Shown here piece after piece: positions 7,806 through 16,559 of a stretch of 64,000 nt of DNA (its first letter is position 1; each line of letters starts with the position of its first letter). The stretch covers positions 248,001 through 312,000 of the forward strand of contig JANBVJ010000001.1 of assembly GCA_024239055.1 (NCBI GenBank). Reading direction: 5' to 3'. The notes under the pieces are model-generated. The model did not search any database. It had not been told where the DNA came from and worked only from the letters and a program-made list of their open reading frames with translations. Source of the stretch: Patescibacteria group bacterium (lineage in GTDB: Bacteria > Patescibacteria > Paceibacteria > Paceibacterales > UBA10102). The translations under genes were made by a program, and so were the position numbers.

Positions 7806-8627
7806 TTACTCTTCCTGATACTTTACAAAAGCCTGATCTCCAAATCTCAAATCAAGATATAGTAACTTTCCTCTTTTCTCTCTGGGCACCTCAGACTCAA
7901 GCACGAGCTTAAGTTTTGTTGACTGCCAATCCATATTTTCTTTCGGATTAATATATGCCGCCCATCCCTCAGATAAAATAACATATACCCAATTCTCTGA
8001 AATTATTGACAACTCCACAACCCTAACCTCGTCCTCCCTTAAAATACTCCAGGACTCAACTTCTGCTCTAAAATCCAGAAGTTTGGATAAAAGATCTGGA
8101 TCAATAACTCTATCGCCCCATGAAAGCTCTTTAAGCTTTGGGGGACCTGTGATGTAAATATCAATAGGAACAGAGTCCTGAAAAGCAATGCCATACCTAT
8201 CCACTCCAAGACATACTTGACTATCCTCTACAAATCTACACCAGGAGATAATTTCCTGTCGAAGAAAGATATCAAGTGTAAGCTTTGAAGGGAAATTTCT
8301 ATGAACAGAAACTGATTCAATTTCTGGAAACCAATCCTGTAAAGCCTTGGATATCTCAGATTTATTCACAAAAAGAATGCTAGAAGAACGTAATCCCAAT
8401 ACCTTCTGGGAAATCTTTTCTTCTGTAATTATCACTACACGCTCTTTATCAATACTTTCATTCCCTGAAATCTCTATCTCTTTTATCTGCAAGAACGGCA
8501 AAAACCACAAAACATATACAGATAAAACAACAATGACAAAACTAATAATCATAAACCACAAGGCCTTATTTTTATACCAATACCTCTTGTGTTTGATACG
8601 ATATGGTTTTCTAAATCTTTTTTGCAT
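7806..8627 (-). CDS. ftsQ: Cell division protein FtsQ/DivIB
   Basis: The 273-aa protein has a basic N terminus rich in Lys and Arg, one membrane helix at about residues 25-47, then a POTRA domain (LQIKEIEISGNESIDKERVV) and the FtsQ beta domain (FPSKLTLDIFLRQEI). This is the topology of FtsQ/DivIB, the scaffold of the septal peptidoglycan synthase complex that contacts FtsB and FtsL. It overlaps the 3' end of the FemX-like gene by one base. Assignment is by topology and domain pattern; sequence conservation in this family is low. Confidence 0.85.
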   Translation of the reverse strand: MQKRFRKPYRIKHKRYWYKNKALWFMIISFVIVVLSVYVLWFLPFLQIKEIEISGNESIDKERVVIITEEKISQKVLGLRSSSILFVNKSEISKALQDWFPEIESVSVHRNFPSKLTLDIFLRQEIISWCRFVEDSQVCLGVDRYGIAFQDSVPIDIYITGPPKLKELSWGDRVIDPDLLSKLLDFRAEVESWSILREDEVRVVELSIISENWVYVILSEGWAAYINPKENMDWQSTKLKLVLESEVPREKRGKLLYLDLRFGDQAFVKYQEE

Positions 8628-9673
8628 TATAATCCTCTCTTAATTTTCCGGATTCTCTCAAAGGTATTTGTTATCCAGTATTTCCAGCTCAGTGGAAAAT
8701 CCTGAGTTTTAATATACAAATGAGACTCTCCTCCAAATCCCATCTTAAATAATGTAGGGCCGGCCCAGGGATGAGAAGGAAACTCTTTTGGATTTACATA
8801 TCCCCAGAGGTCATAGACTGTACATCCTCTTTTTTTTGCCTCTTTAATGGCCTCCCATTGAAGAAGGTAGGGTAGGGAAAGCTTTGCGAATTCACGCCTA
8901 GATGCTGCTTGATGATAAAATGCAATCCCTGACCAGAAAATTATTAAGGCGCCCGCAGCAAGTTTTCCTTTGTAGGTTCCAAATATCCATAGGGTTTCTC
9001 TGTCTTTAGCGAATACCTCAAACTCGTTTTTGATATATTCTTTGGAAAACGGAACAAACTGCTGACGGGTTGCAATTTCTTGGTTAAGTTCATCGTAGCG
9101 TTCAATATCTTTTTCATTGTCACTTATCTCAACAGAAATATCTTCATTCCTGCTTGTTTGGCCAATGAGATACCGCGTGGTCTTACGCATGTTCTTTAGT
9201 AACTCTGCTTCGGGGATAGTTAGGTTGAGTTTCCAACTTGCCTCATAGGTATAATCTGCATGCATTGAGGCCTCTCGAAATCCCTGATTTTGAAATAATT
9301 TCTTGTTTTCTTCCGTCCGCTCCCACAAGGGGCTTATTCGAAGAAATGCAGCTTTCTCTTGCTCTCCAATTTCAGAAAGTTTTCGCAAAAGAAGTTGGAG
9401 TGCTTCTTGCTTTTTATCCAATGACCGGAGTGCTGCGTCAGCTAAGACCGGGCCATGGGGCATAAGAAGAAATGTTCCTCTCCTTGCTGAAATCTTTACG
9501 GCGAATGCAACTCCAACAAGCTCTGAGGCATCAAAGAATCCAAACCGCCAGATATGGTGATTTCTCTTTTGTTCAAACTCCCCCCAGTTCCATGAATGCA
9601 AAAAGGTCTTCTCAGAACATCCCAAGAGAAACCCCTCCCAAATCGTTTTGTCTGTTATTTCCTTAATCTGCAT
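8627..9673 (-). CDS. FemAB/FemX-like peptidyltransferase
   Basis: The 348-aa protein matches the FemABX family, which adds amino acids from aminoacyl-tRNA to the peptidoglycan stem peptide. Twin GNAT-like halves can be traced; the motifs WNWGEFEQKRNHHIWRFGF, TRYLIGQ and the C-terminal YLLQWEAIKEAKKRGCTVYDLWG are typical. Neighbours (aminotransferase, Mur ligase, ftsQ) support a cell-wall role. The start overlaps the aminotransferase gene by 11 bases, indicating translational coupling. The amino acid added is unknown. Confidence 0.85.
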   Translation of the reverse strand: MQIKEITDKTIWEGFLLGCSEKTFLHSWNWGEFEQKRNHHIWRFGFFDASELVGVAFAVKISARRGTFLLMPHGPVLADAALRSLDKKQEALQLLLRKLSEIGEQEKAAFLRISPLWERTEENKKLFQNQGFREASMHADYTYEASWKLNLTIPEAELLKNMRKTTRYLIGQTSRNEDISVEISDNEKDIERYDELNQEIATRQQFVPFSKEYIKNEFEVFAKDRETLWIFGTYKGKLAAGALIIFWSGIAFYHQAASRREFAKLSLPYLLQWEAIKEAKKRGCTVYDLWGYVNPKEFPSHPWAGPTLFKMGFGGESHLYIKTQDFPLSWKYWITNTFERIRKIKRGL

Positions 9674-10904
9674 GCTGCTTGATAAACTTTACCGTCCTCT
9701 TAGCCTCATTCTCTGTTATACGAATATGAGTAGGAAGGTTTAATGTTATTAAAGCCAATTCCTCTGCTTTCCTGCAACTCCCCTTCACATACCCCACAGC
9801 CTCCAACTTCGTATCAGCTGGGGCAACTGGACTAGTGTACCAGTCCCCCAGCAAAAGATTCGCGTCCCAAGCCTTTCTAATAATCGCATACGCATTGGGA
9901 TGGCGCACAGGTAAGCGCAAAAAGATATGCCCACTCGTCTCCTCTGATACCTCAAATGAAGTATCCAGCAAAGCTCTCTTGTAATATCCAGCCATCTTTT
10001 TTCTGTGTTCATTGAACCTATCTACCTTTGATAACTGCAACAAGGCAAGCTTAGCTAACGTGTTGGGCATTGCTTTTGGAAAGTAGCTTGGTTTTCTTCC
10101 ACGCTTCTCTGAAAAATGCACGGCCTTTGAGAGAATATGCAGCAATTGGAAAAGCAGGAGCAGGTATTTGCCCAATATACGGTAAGTAGGAAGCACAATC
10201 CAGTTCATTAAAACAGGGTGCAGGAGCTGTTGTAAACTCCAGTAGGATGAGGGAAAACCGGCTTTTGCCTGAAACTTTCTGAGTGCCTTTCCATATTCTG
10301 CATTATTAGTTGCTGCCATCCCACCATATACAGAAGAGATTACCTTATCTCTTGAGAAACTGAAAAAGGCAACATCTCCAAAAGTTCCTACTCCAACTCC
10401 CTTATACTCAGCCCCCAAGGCATGGGCGCAATCCTCAATTAATAGCAGATTGTTCTGTTGGCAAATAGTTTGAATCTTATCCATATCAGCGGGTTTGCCA
10501 AAGGTATGCTGTACAATGACAGCTCTGCTTTTTTTGGTTATCTTTCGTTCTAAATCCTGAGGCGAAATATTATAATCTTCCTCGCAATCCACATATACTG
10601 GTTTTAAAGAAGACCAAAGCACCGGATTTGGCACAGCATTACAGGTAAAGGCTTGCAACAGAACCTCATCTCCTTTTTCTAACTTAAAAGCACTTAATAT
10701 CGCCATTAAAGCTGATCTGCCAGAATTAAAGGAAACAGCATGACGAACTCCGATCTTATCTGAAAATTCCTTTTCCAATTCATTTATCTCTCTGCCTTGA
10801 GAACGTAAAAATCCAAAACTCACTATTTCCTTTAACGAAAGTACAATGTCATCTTTTTCGGTATTTGGAGAAAGTGATATGGAAATGGGTTTAAATGCAT
10901 TCAT
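9663..10904 (-). CDS. DegT/DnrJ/EryC1/StrS family PLP aminotransferase
   Basis: The 413-aa protein belongs to the sugar aminotransferase family: NSGRSALMAIL near residue 60, QAFTCNAVPNP, the PLP-binding LLIEDCAHALGAEY and the lysine-bearing FSFSRDKVISSVYGGM, where the lysine should form the Schiff base. Such enzymes transfer an amino group to keto-sugars for surface glycans. The C-terminal half has an insertion of hydrophobic sequence around residues 225-260. It overlaps the Mur ligase gene by four bases. The substrate is unknown. Confidence 0.85.
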   Translation of the reverse strand: MNAFKPISISLSPNTEKDDIVLSLKEIVSFGFLRSQGREINELEKEFSDKIGVRHAVSFNSGRSALMAILSAFKLEKGDEVLLQAFTCNAVPNPVLWSSLKPVYVDCEEDYNISPQDLERKITKKSRAVIVQHTFGKPADMDKIQTICQQNNLLLIEDCAHALGAEYKGVGVGTFGDVAFFSFSRDKVISSVYGGMAATNNAEYGKALRKFQAKAGFPSSYWSLQQLLHPVLMNWIVLPTYRILGKYLLLLFQLLHILSKAVHFSEKRGRKPSYFPKAMPNTLAKLALLQLSKVDRFNEHRKKMAGYYKRALLDTSFEVSEETSGHIFLRLPVRHPNAYAIIRKAWDANLLLGDWYTSPVAPADTKLEAVGYVKGSCRKAEELALITLNLPTHIRITENEAKRTVKFIKQHAD

Positions 10905-12472
10905 GCCAATAACTTTAATAGTCCTTGTGGTACCCTTCCTTCAAGCAGTACTACGTCCCCCTCTTTTACCATATCTTGTATTATTTTCAATATTACAGCT
11001 GGTTGCTCTTCAAGCACAATATTATCCTTTTTCATGCCTTGAGCAACAGCTTCTTCAGAAATCTCTTTAAATCTATCTTTTGTCGTAATAATGGCGTAAT
11101 CTGACATCTGACCTATCTTCTCTCCTATTCTTTTATGTACCTCTTTTGAAGAAGAACCTAATTCTATTAAAGACGGCATCACAACAACCTTCTTTCCCTG
11201 CCACAGGTTCATATAATCAATATCAGAAACAGCTCCTGTAGGATTCATTGAATAAGATGAATCAATAATATCAGCTCCGTTTATGCCTTTTTTCACCTTT
11301 AATCCTCCTGTAAAGGAACTAAGAGCATGAGCTGACTCTTTTAATCCTATTCCCACCTCCAAACTCGCAAGTTGAGCTAATAAGATGTTTTCTAGGAAAG
11401 GACCTCCAACACGAACTTGTACAGCGGCACTTTCACCTTCTTTATGTACGGCAGTAAAAGAAATCTCATGTTTTGTAATTATTAAATTTTCAGCCCATAG
11501 TTCACCTTCTTTTCCAATCTTTCGTTTCTTGCCCTGAGTTCTTTCATACATCTCTTTGCAATATGGATTAAAGCCGTTAAAGATACTCACTCCTTTATTA
11601 TCCAAAGACTCAACTAATTCATACTTTCCCTCAATTATATTCTTTTGAGAGCCAAAAGTTGCCATGTGCTGTTCATTAATGCCTGTAACTATTGCAATCT
11701 TTGGTTTTGCTATTGAAGCAAGTAAACGAATTCCTCCTTTGTTATACGCCCCCATCTCACATACAAAAACCTCATGTTCTTCTCTAAGGCCTCGTAAAAT
11801 GGTCTGCGATATTCCAACTTCAGAGTTATTATTCTTTTGTGTCTTTAGAGTCTTATACTTTGCAGAAACTATATGAAAGAGAAGTTCTTTTACTGAACTC
11901 TTACCATATGAACCCGTAACACCAATAACTAAAAGACTGCTCATTTCAGCTCTCTTTTTTCTTGCTTGTTGAATCATGCTATTTCGCTGATAGACCGCAA
12001 TTGGCTGAAACAGCAAGACCACAACTGAAACCAATAAAGGAGAGGCGAGATCTAAAACAACAAGCGAGACTAAGAACATATTTCCGCTTAAACCAACAAC
12101 AAAGAATAAAATACCGACAATCACTAGCGCAATCACTATTGTCGCCACAGAGAGTATTAAAGTCTTTAAGGTAAATACCGGACGAGTAATAGATCTCCGT
12201 AATACATCAAAGAAAACCTTCCCCGCTTCCAAACCATAGAGAATAAAAACAAGAATATTAGCTTGAGAGAAAACAAACAAAAAACGGATAAGCACAATCT
12301 TTACTGCAATCAAAGAATTAATGAAAAGATGACTTCCCCTATACGTTCTAAAGTGATCTGTAAACCTTCCAATATGGTATTCTTTTAACTGCCAGAGATA
12401 TACCCAAAAGAGCACATTCTTTGCCATGCGAAAAAACCAGAGCACAATAACCACTGGAATAATAAAATTCAT
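10901..12472 (-). CDS. MurF-like Mur ligase with N-terminal membrane domain
   Basis: The 523-aa protein begins with four to five hydrophobic helices (residues 1-165). A Mur ligase core follows with the ATP loop GVTGSYGKSSVKELLF (about 180-196), the central motif EMGAYNKGGIRLLASIAKPKIAIVTGI and the C-terminal lid VMPSLIELG. It most resembles UDP-MurNAc-tripeptide:D-Ala-D-Ala ligase (MurF), which finishes the peptidoglycan precursor in the cytosol. The fused membrane part is unusual for classical MurF and suggests tethering to the membrane. It is in an operon with the aminotransferase and FemX-like genes. Confidence 0.8.
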   Translation of the reverse strand: MNFIIPVVIVLWFFRMAKNVLFWVYLWQLKEYHIGRFTDHFRTYRGSHLFINSLIAVKIVLIRFLFVFSQANILVFILYGLEAGKVFFDVLRRSITRPVFTLKTLILSVATIVIALVIVGILFFVVGLSGNMFLVSLVVLDLASPLLVSVVVLLFQPIAVYQRNSMIQQARKKRAEMSSLLVIGVTGSYGKSSVKELLFHIVSAKYKTLKTQKNNNSEVGISQTILRGLREEHEVFVCEMGAYNKGGIRLLASIAKPKIAIVTGINEQHMATFGSQKNIIEGKYELVESLDNKGVSIFNGFNPYCKEMYERTQGKKRKIGKEGELWAENLIITKHEISFTAVHKEGESAAVQVRVGGPFLENILLAQLASLEVGIGLKESAHALSSFTGGLKVKKGINGADIIDSSYSMNPTGAVSDIDYMNLWQGKKVVVMPSLIELGSSSKEVHKRIGEKIGQMSDYAIITTKDRFKEISEEAVAQGMKKDNIVLEEQPAVILKIIQDMVKEGDVVLLEGRVPQGLLKLLA

Positions 12473-12473
12473 A

Positions 12474-13244
12474 TTATTTAGTAAGAAATGTTTCTATCTC
12501 CCTTACCAATTCGTCTGGAATTTTCTTATGTGGAGTATGTCCAATGTCTGGAAATATAACAAGTTTTGCATTTTCAATCTCCTGTTTCATAATATTCGCA
12601 TCCTCAATAGGTACAAAGTCATCCTTCTCACCCCAGAGCACGAGAGTAGATGTCTTAATAGAAGAAAGTATTGGTCGAAGATTTTTTGATAGAACGCTTA
12701 AGAATATTTCTTTCATAACACCCTCAGCCTCCAAATAATCCGTTCTTTTGATGGCACGATAAAACAATCTCCTTACGTGAGGACGCCATCTCCGTATAAA
12801 AGGAAGGGAACCAACAAGGTTTGCGGACTTTGCAATAATGAGGAGTACTTTGTGACGTAGACGCATATGACGTATGCCCGCAGCCGCGCATAGGATAAGA
12901 TAAGAAAGCTCTTCTGGGTACTTTACTGCATATTGAATAGCGATCCTTCCGCCAAATGAGTGCCCAATAAGAATTATGCCTTCAAGATTCAGTTCTTGAG
13001 AAAACTTCTCCACAAACTCCACATAGCGCTCCAAAGACCAACCAGCAGGGGGAGATGGAGTCTTTCCAAATCCAGGAAGATCGGGAACAACAACCAAATA
13101 CTTCTTTGAGAGTAACTCTTGTACCTTTGTCCAGGATGCAGATGTTCCTCCCCAACCGTGAAGAATTAAAATCGGCTGACCTTTGCCAGCTATCTTGTAA
13201 TTCACATCCAATCCATCTATTTTTATACTACGTTCTTCAATCAT
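12474..13244 (-). CDS. Alpha/beta hydrolase
   Basis: The 256-aa protein has the oxyanion-hole motif LHGWGGTSASW (residue about 28), the nucleophile elbow GHSFGG, the acidic residue in LWGEKDDFVPIED and the catalytic histidine in IGHTPHKKIP. The family includes esterases, lipases and C-C hydrolases; the substrate cannot be inferred. It overlaps the serS end by four bases and precedes the Mur ligase by one base, so the serS-to-ftsQ genes look like one long transcript. Confidence 0.85.
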   Translation of the reverse strand: MIEERSIKIDGLDVNYKIAGKGQPILILHGWGGTSASWTKVQELLSKKYLVVVPDLPGFGKTPSPPAGWSLERYVEFVEKFSQELNLEGIILIGHSFGGRIAIQYAVKYPEELSYLILCAAAGIRHMRLRHKVLLIIAKSANLVGSLPFIRRWRPHVRRLFYRAIKRTDYLEAEGVMKEIFLSVLSKNLRPILSSIKTSTLVLWGEKDDFVPIEDANIMKQEIENAKLVIFPDIGHTPHKKIPDELVREIETFLTK

Positions 13245-14560
13245 GTAGATTTCTTTATTTCCTTTACTCCAACATATTTTTGCAAAACAGCAGGAATCTT
13301 CACCGATCCATCTTTTTTCTGATAATTCTCGAGTATGGCAATAAGCATTCTCCCAATGGCAAAAACAGTGGCATCGTTCATATGGACAAATTGCTTTGTC
13401 CCATCTTTAAATCGAACGCGAATATTAAGACGCCTTGCCTGATAATCAGTCATTAAATCTGAGCTATGGGTTTCCCTATATAAATCTTGCCCCGGCATCC
13501 ATGTCTCAATATCAATCTGCCGTGCATCTGGCTTACCCATATCTCCAGTAGAAATAAGAACAACTTGATATGGAAGTTTTAAAGACTGCATGAGATATTC
13601 CTGAAGAGCTACAATAAATTCCTGTTCAAGTAGTGAATTCTCACCTGTTGTAAATGACTCAATCTCAACCTTATCAAACTGATGAACGCGAAGGATACCC
13701 TTTGTATCCTTACCATATGAACCGGCTTCTCGGCGAAATGATGTAGAGAACCCAACATATCTTTTTGGCAACTCTTTTTCCTCTAATGTTTCTTTCATGT
13801 GCAATGGTCCTAAGGTATGTTCTGCTGACCCAACTAAATATAAATCATCTTGTTTTAAATAATATCTTTCATCCTTGTCATCTCCAGAAAGACGGGCCAT
13901 CTGAGAAAGAACCTCAGGGCGTATTATTACAGGAGGAACTACAGGTATAAAAGGAGTAGATGAATATCCTTTTTTTACAGAGCTTGCTATCTTTTTTATA
14001 ATCTTCTCAGAAGTTAAAATCTCAAAAGCATAATGAATTAAGGCAAATTCCAGCAATGCCGCCCCTCCCTTTAAATACGCAAATCGAGTACCTGAAACCT
14101 CAGATGCTTTTTTTGTATCTATAATATCCAACTCCTCTCCAATCTCCATATGATCTTTTGGTTTAAAATCAAAAGATGTAGGTTTACCCCATTTTCTCAA
14201 AACTTTATTTGCAGACTCATCTTTTCCAATAGGAACATCTTTAAATGGAATATTTGGAACAGCATCCATTAACTCAAAAAATACCTCCTGAGTTCTTCTA
14301 AGCTCTGCCTCCCTTTTGCTTAACTGCTTTTTTAATTTTGCAGAATCTGCTATCTTTTTTTCCTTCTCCTTTCCAGACAAAGAAGCAATAGAAACTGAAA
14401 CCTTATTCTGCTCAGCTCGAAGCACATCAACTTCCTGAATCATTGTTCTTCGTTCTTCATCAATCTTTAAAAGATTATCCACATCAAAAGTTAGACCCTT
14501 TGACTGAACTGCCTTCACTACCTTATCTGGATTCTCTCTAATAAACGCAATATCTAACAT
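13241..14560 (-). CDS. serS: Seryl-tRNA synthetase
   Basis: The 439-aa class II synthetase has an N-terminal tRNA-binding coiled coil (residues about 30-110) and the class II motifs: motif 2 FRREAGSYGKDTKGILRVHQF and motif 3 near the C terminus (NDATVFAIGRMLIAILENYQ). It charges tRNA-Ser in the cytosol. It starts two bases after lysS ends and has no Shine-Dalgarno motif, so it is probably translated from the lysS transcript. Confidence 0.96.
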   Translation of the reverse strand: MLDIAFIRENPDKVVKAVQSKGLTFDVDNLLKIDEERRTMIQEVDVLRAEQNKVSVSIASLSGKEKEKKIADSAKLKKQLSKREAELRRTQEVFFELMDAVPNIPFKDVPIGKDESANKVLRKWGKPTSFDFKPKDHMEIGEELDIIDTKKASEVSGTRFAYLKGGAALLEFALIHYAFEILTSEKIIKKIASSVKKGYSSTPFIPVVPPVIIRPEVLSQMARLSGDDKDERYYLKQDDLYLVGSAEHTLGPLHMKETLEEKELPKRYVGFSTSFRREAGSYGKDTKGILRVHQFDKVEIESFTTGENSLLEQEFIVALQEYLMQSLKLPYQVVLISTGDMGKPDARQIDIETWMPGQDLYRETHSSDLMTDYQARRLNIRVRFKDGTKQFVHMNDATVFAIGRMLIAILENYQKKDGSVKIPAVLQKYVGVKEIKKST

Positions 14561-14561
14561 A

Positions 14562-16028
14562 CTATTTTTTTTGTCTCATAAATGGAAACAGGATACTCTC
14601 GCGCAGGCTATTGGAATCTGTCAGAAGTGTAGTGAGGCGGTCAATGCCCATACCAAATCCAGCTGTTGGAGGCATACCATACTCCAATGCTTCTATGAAG
14701 TTCTCATCCATACGTTGCGCTTCTTCATCCCCCTTCTTATACAACTTCTCTTGGTCTTTAAATACTCTTCTCTGCTCTATGGGGTCATTAAGCTCAGAGT
14801 ATGCCTTTATTAATTCCCATCCTGCCGCCACTAGCTGAAATGCTCCCAACTTTGAGTCATCTTCATCAAGCTTTTTCGCTAAAGGAATGGAATCAGCAGG
14901 ATAATGAATAATAAAAGTAGGCTCCCACAGCTTTGGAAAACAGTATTTCTTCATAATGGCGTCCGCCACCTTAGCTTTAGAATAGCTGGGTTCTACAGGC
15001 ACATCCAACTCCTTTGCTTTCTTAATCAGAGCCGTTCTATTCAATTCTTCAATATCAACTTTCGCATACTGCTTAATGAGTTTTGAATACTCAACTCGCT
15101 TCCATGGAGTTTTAAAATCAAGCTTTTTCCCATCATACTCAATTGTTGTCTTACCAAATACATCTTTTAATAAAGTAGTAAACATCTCCTCTGTAAACTT
15201 CATCATATCTTTATAGTCTGCATACGCCCAGTAAAACTCCAGCATGGTAAAGTCAGGATTATGGGACTTATCCACTCCTTCATTACGAAATACCCGCCCT
15301 ATCTCATACACCTTTTCAAATCCTCCTACAATTAATCTCTTTAAATAGAGTTCAGGAGCAATCCTCAGGTATACATTAGCATCAAAGGCCTTCATATGAG
15401 TTTTAAATGGAGTGGCATCAGCTCCTCCATACAAAGACTGAAGAATTGGTGTATCAACCTCCATAAATCCTTCTTTTTCCAAAAATCTTCGCAGAGATTG
15501 TATAATCTTAGTTCTCGTCTGAAACTTTTCTCTTACGTCTTTATTAAAGATTAAGTCTAAATATCGCTTTCTGTATCGTTCTTCAACATCCTGCAAACCA
15601 TGCCACTTTTCTGGCAAGGGAAGTAAAGACTTAGCTAAGATCTTGTAATCTGCAACCTCCACAGTCTTTTCTCCTTTCTTTGTTTTAAAAAGAGTACCTC
15701 TAATCTGCACAATATCTCCAATATCAAAGTTATCCAGAAAAAAAGCATATGCCTTCTCCCCTACTCCATCTCTTTTCAAATATGCCTGTATGCTTGCCGT
15801 AGCATCCTGCACATCAAAAAAGGTGGAGCCACCGTGCTCTCGAAACGAGCGCATTCTTCCCGCTATAGTAACTTCTTTTTTGCCTTTTGAGAGTTTCGTG
15901 AAATCAGAAAGAAGACCATCAATTAAATGAGTTCGTTGAGAAGTAACAGGATATGCCTTTTTTCCTGCTGACTCAATACGTTTTAGCTTTGAAAGTCGCG
16001 CTTTTTTAATATCAGAAATACTTGCCAT
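14562..16028 (-). CDS. lysS: Lysyl-tRNA synthetase, class II
   Basis: The 488-aa protein has an N-terminal OB fold (ITIAGRMRSFREHGGSTFFDV) and the class IIb catalytic domain with motif 2 YEIGRVFRNEGVDKSHNPDFTMLEFYWAYADY and motif 3 GFGMGIDRL. It charges tRNA-Lys. The ATG is placed by the promoter at 16037-16065, whose -10 ends eight bases upstream, so the transcript is almost leaderless. It heads the lysS-serS-hydrolase-Mur ligase series. Confidence 0.97.
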   Translation of the reverse strand: MASISDIKKARLSKLKRIESAGKKAYPVTSQRTHLIDGLLSDFTKLSKGKKEVTIAGRMRSFREHGGSTFFDVQDATASIQAYLKRDGVGEKAYAFFLDNFDIGDIVQIRGTLFKTKKGEKTVEVADYKILAKSLLPLPEKWHGLQDVEERYRKRYLDLIFNKDVREKFQTRTKIIQSLRRFLEKEGFMEVDTPILQSLYGGADATPFKTHMKAFDANVYLRIAPELYLKRLIVGGFEKVYEIGRVFRNEGVDKSHNPDFTMLEFYWAYADYKDMMKFTEEMFTTLLKDVFGKTTIEYDGKKLDFKTPWKRVEYSKLIKQYAKVDIEELNRTALIKKAKELDVPVEPSYSKAKVADAIMKKYCFPKLWEPTFIIHYPADSIPLAKKLDEDDSKLGAFQLVAAGWELIKAYSELNDPIEQRRVFKDQEKLYKKGDEEAQRMDENFIEALEYGMPPTAGFGMGIDRLTTLLTDSNSLRESILFPFMRQKK

Positions 16029-16036
16029 ATTTCAGA

Positions 16037-16065
16037 ATTATACCTAATTTTGAACCTTAGGTCAA
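16037..16065 (-). promoter_or_regulatory. Promoter of lysS (near-leaderless)
   Basis: TTGACC (16065-16060), 17 bases, TATAAT (16042-16037) on the minus strand. The -10 lies eight bases before the ATG at 16028. Confidence 0.8.
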
Positions 16066-16100
16066 AAGAAAAATCCTGTAAAATTACAGGACTTCCCTCG

Positions 16101-16556
16101 CTATGAAATCTTAACAACTAAATAATCAATACTTCCATTTGGAGTCTCAATCTTCACCTTATCCCCTTTTTTCTTTAAAAGAAGGGCTGAACCTATTGGA
16201 GACTCAACTGAAATCTTGCCGGACATAGGATCAGCTTCCAAGGCCGTCACAATAGTATATGTTATATTTTCTGTTCCGTCTTTTAACTCTACATTAGAGC
16301 CAATCTGAACAGCTCCGTTTCCTGTGGACTTCCCAACTACCTCTGAAGTATGTATCTTTTCTCCAATCTCTATAATCTTGCGTTCCAACATCTCCTGTTC
16401 TTCTTTCGCATTATGATAATCAAAGTTTTCAGATAAATCTCCAAAAGAAATTGCCTTTCTAAGACGAGCTGCTATCTCTTGACGCTTTGTAGTCTTGAGC
16501 TCTTTCAACTCCTCCTCAAGTTTTTTTAACCCTTCTTTGGTAATATATGTTGCCAT
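16101..16556 (-). CDS. greA: Transcription elongation factor GreA
   Basis: The 151-aa protein has the two GreA domains: an N-terminal antiparallel coiled coil with ITKEGLKKLEEELKELK and the acidic-tip pattern DLSENFDYHNAKEEQ, and a C-terminal FKBP-like domain ending in ISVESPIGSALLLKKKGDKVKIETPNG. It rescues backtracked RNA polymerase by stimulating transcript cleavage. It starts three bases after the PBP2 stop. Confidence 0.96.
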   Translation of the reverse strand: MATYITKEGLKKLEEELKELKTTKRQEIAARLRKAISFGDLSENFDYHNAKEEQEMLERKIIEIGEKIHTSEVVGKSTGNGAVQIGSNVELKDGTENITYTIVTALEADPMSGKISVESPIGSALLLKKKGDKVKIETPNGSIDYLVVKIS

Positions 16557-16559
16557 AGC

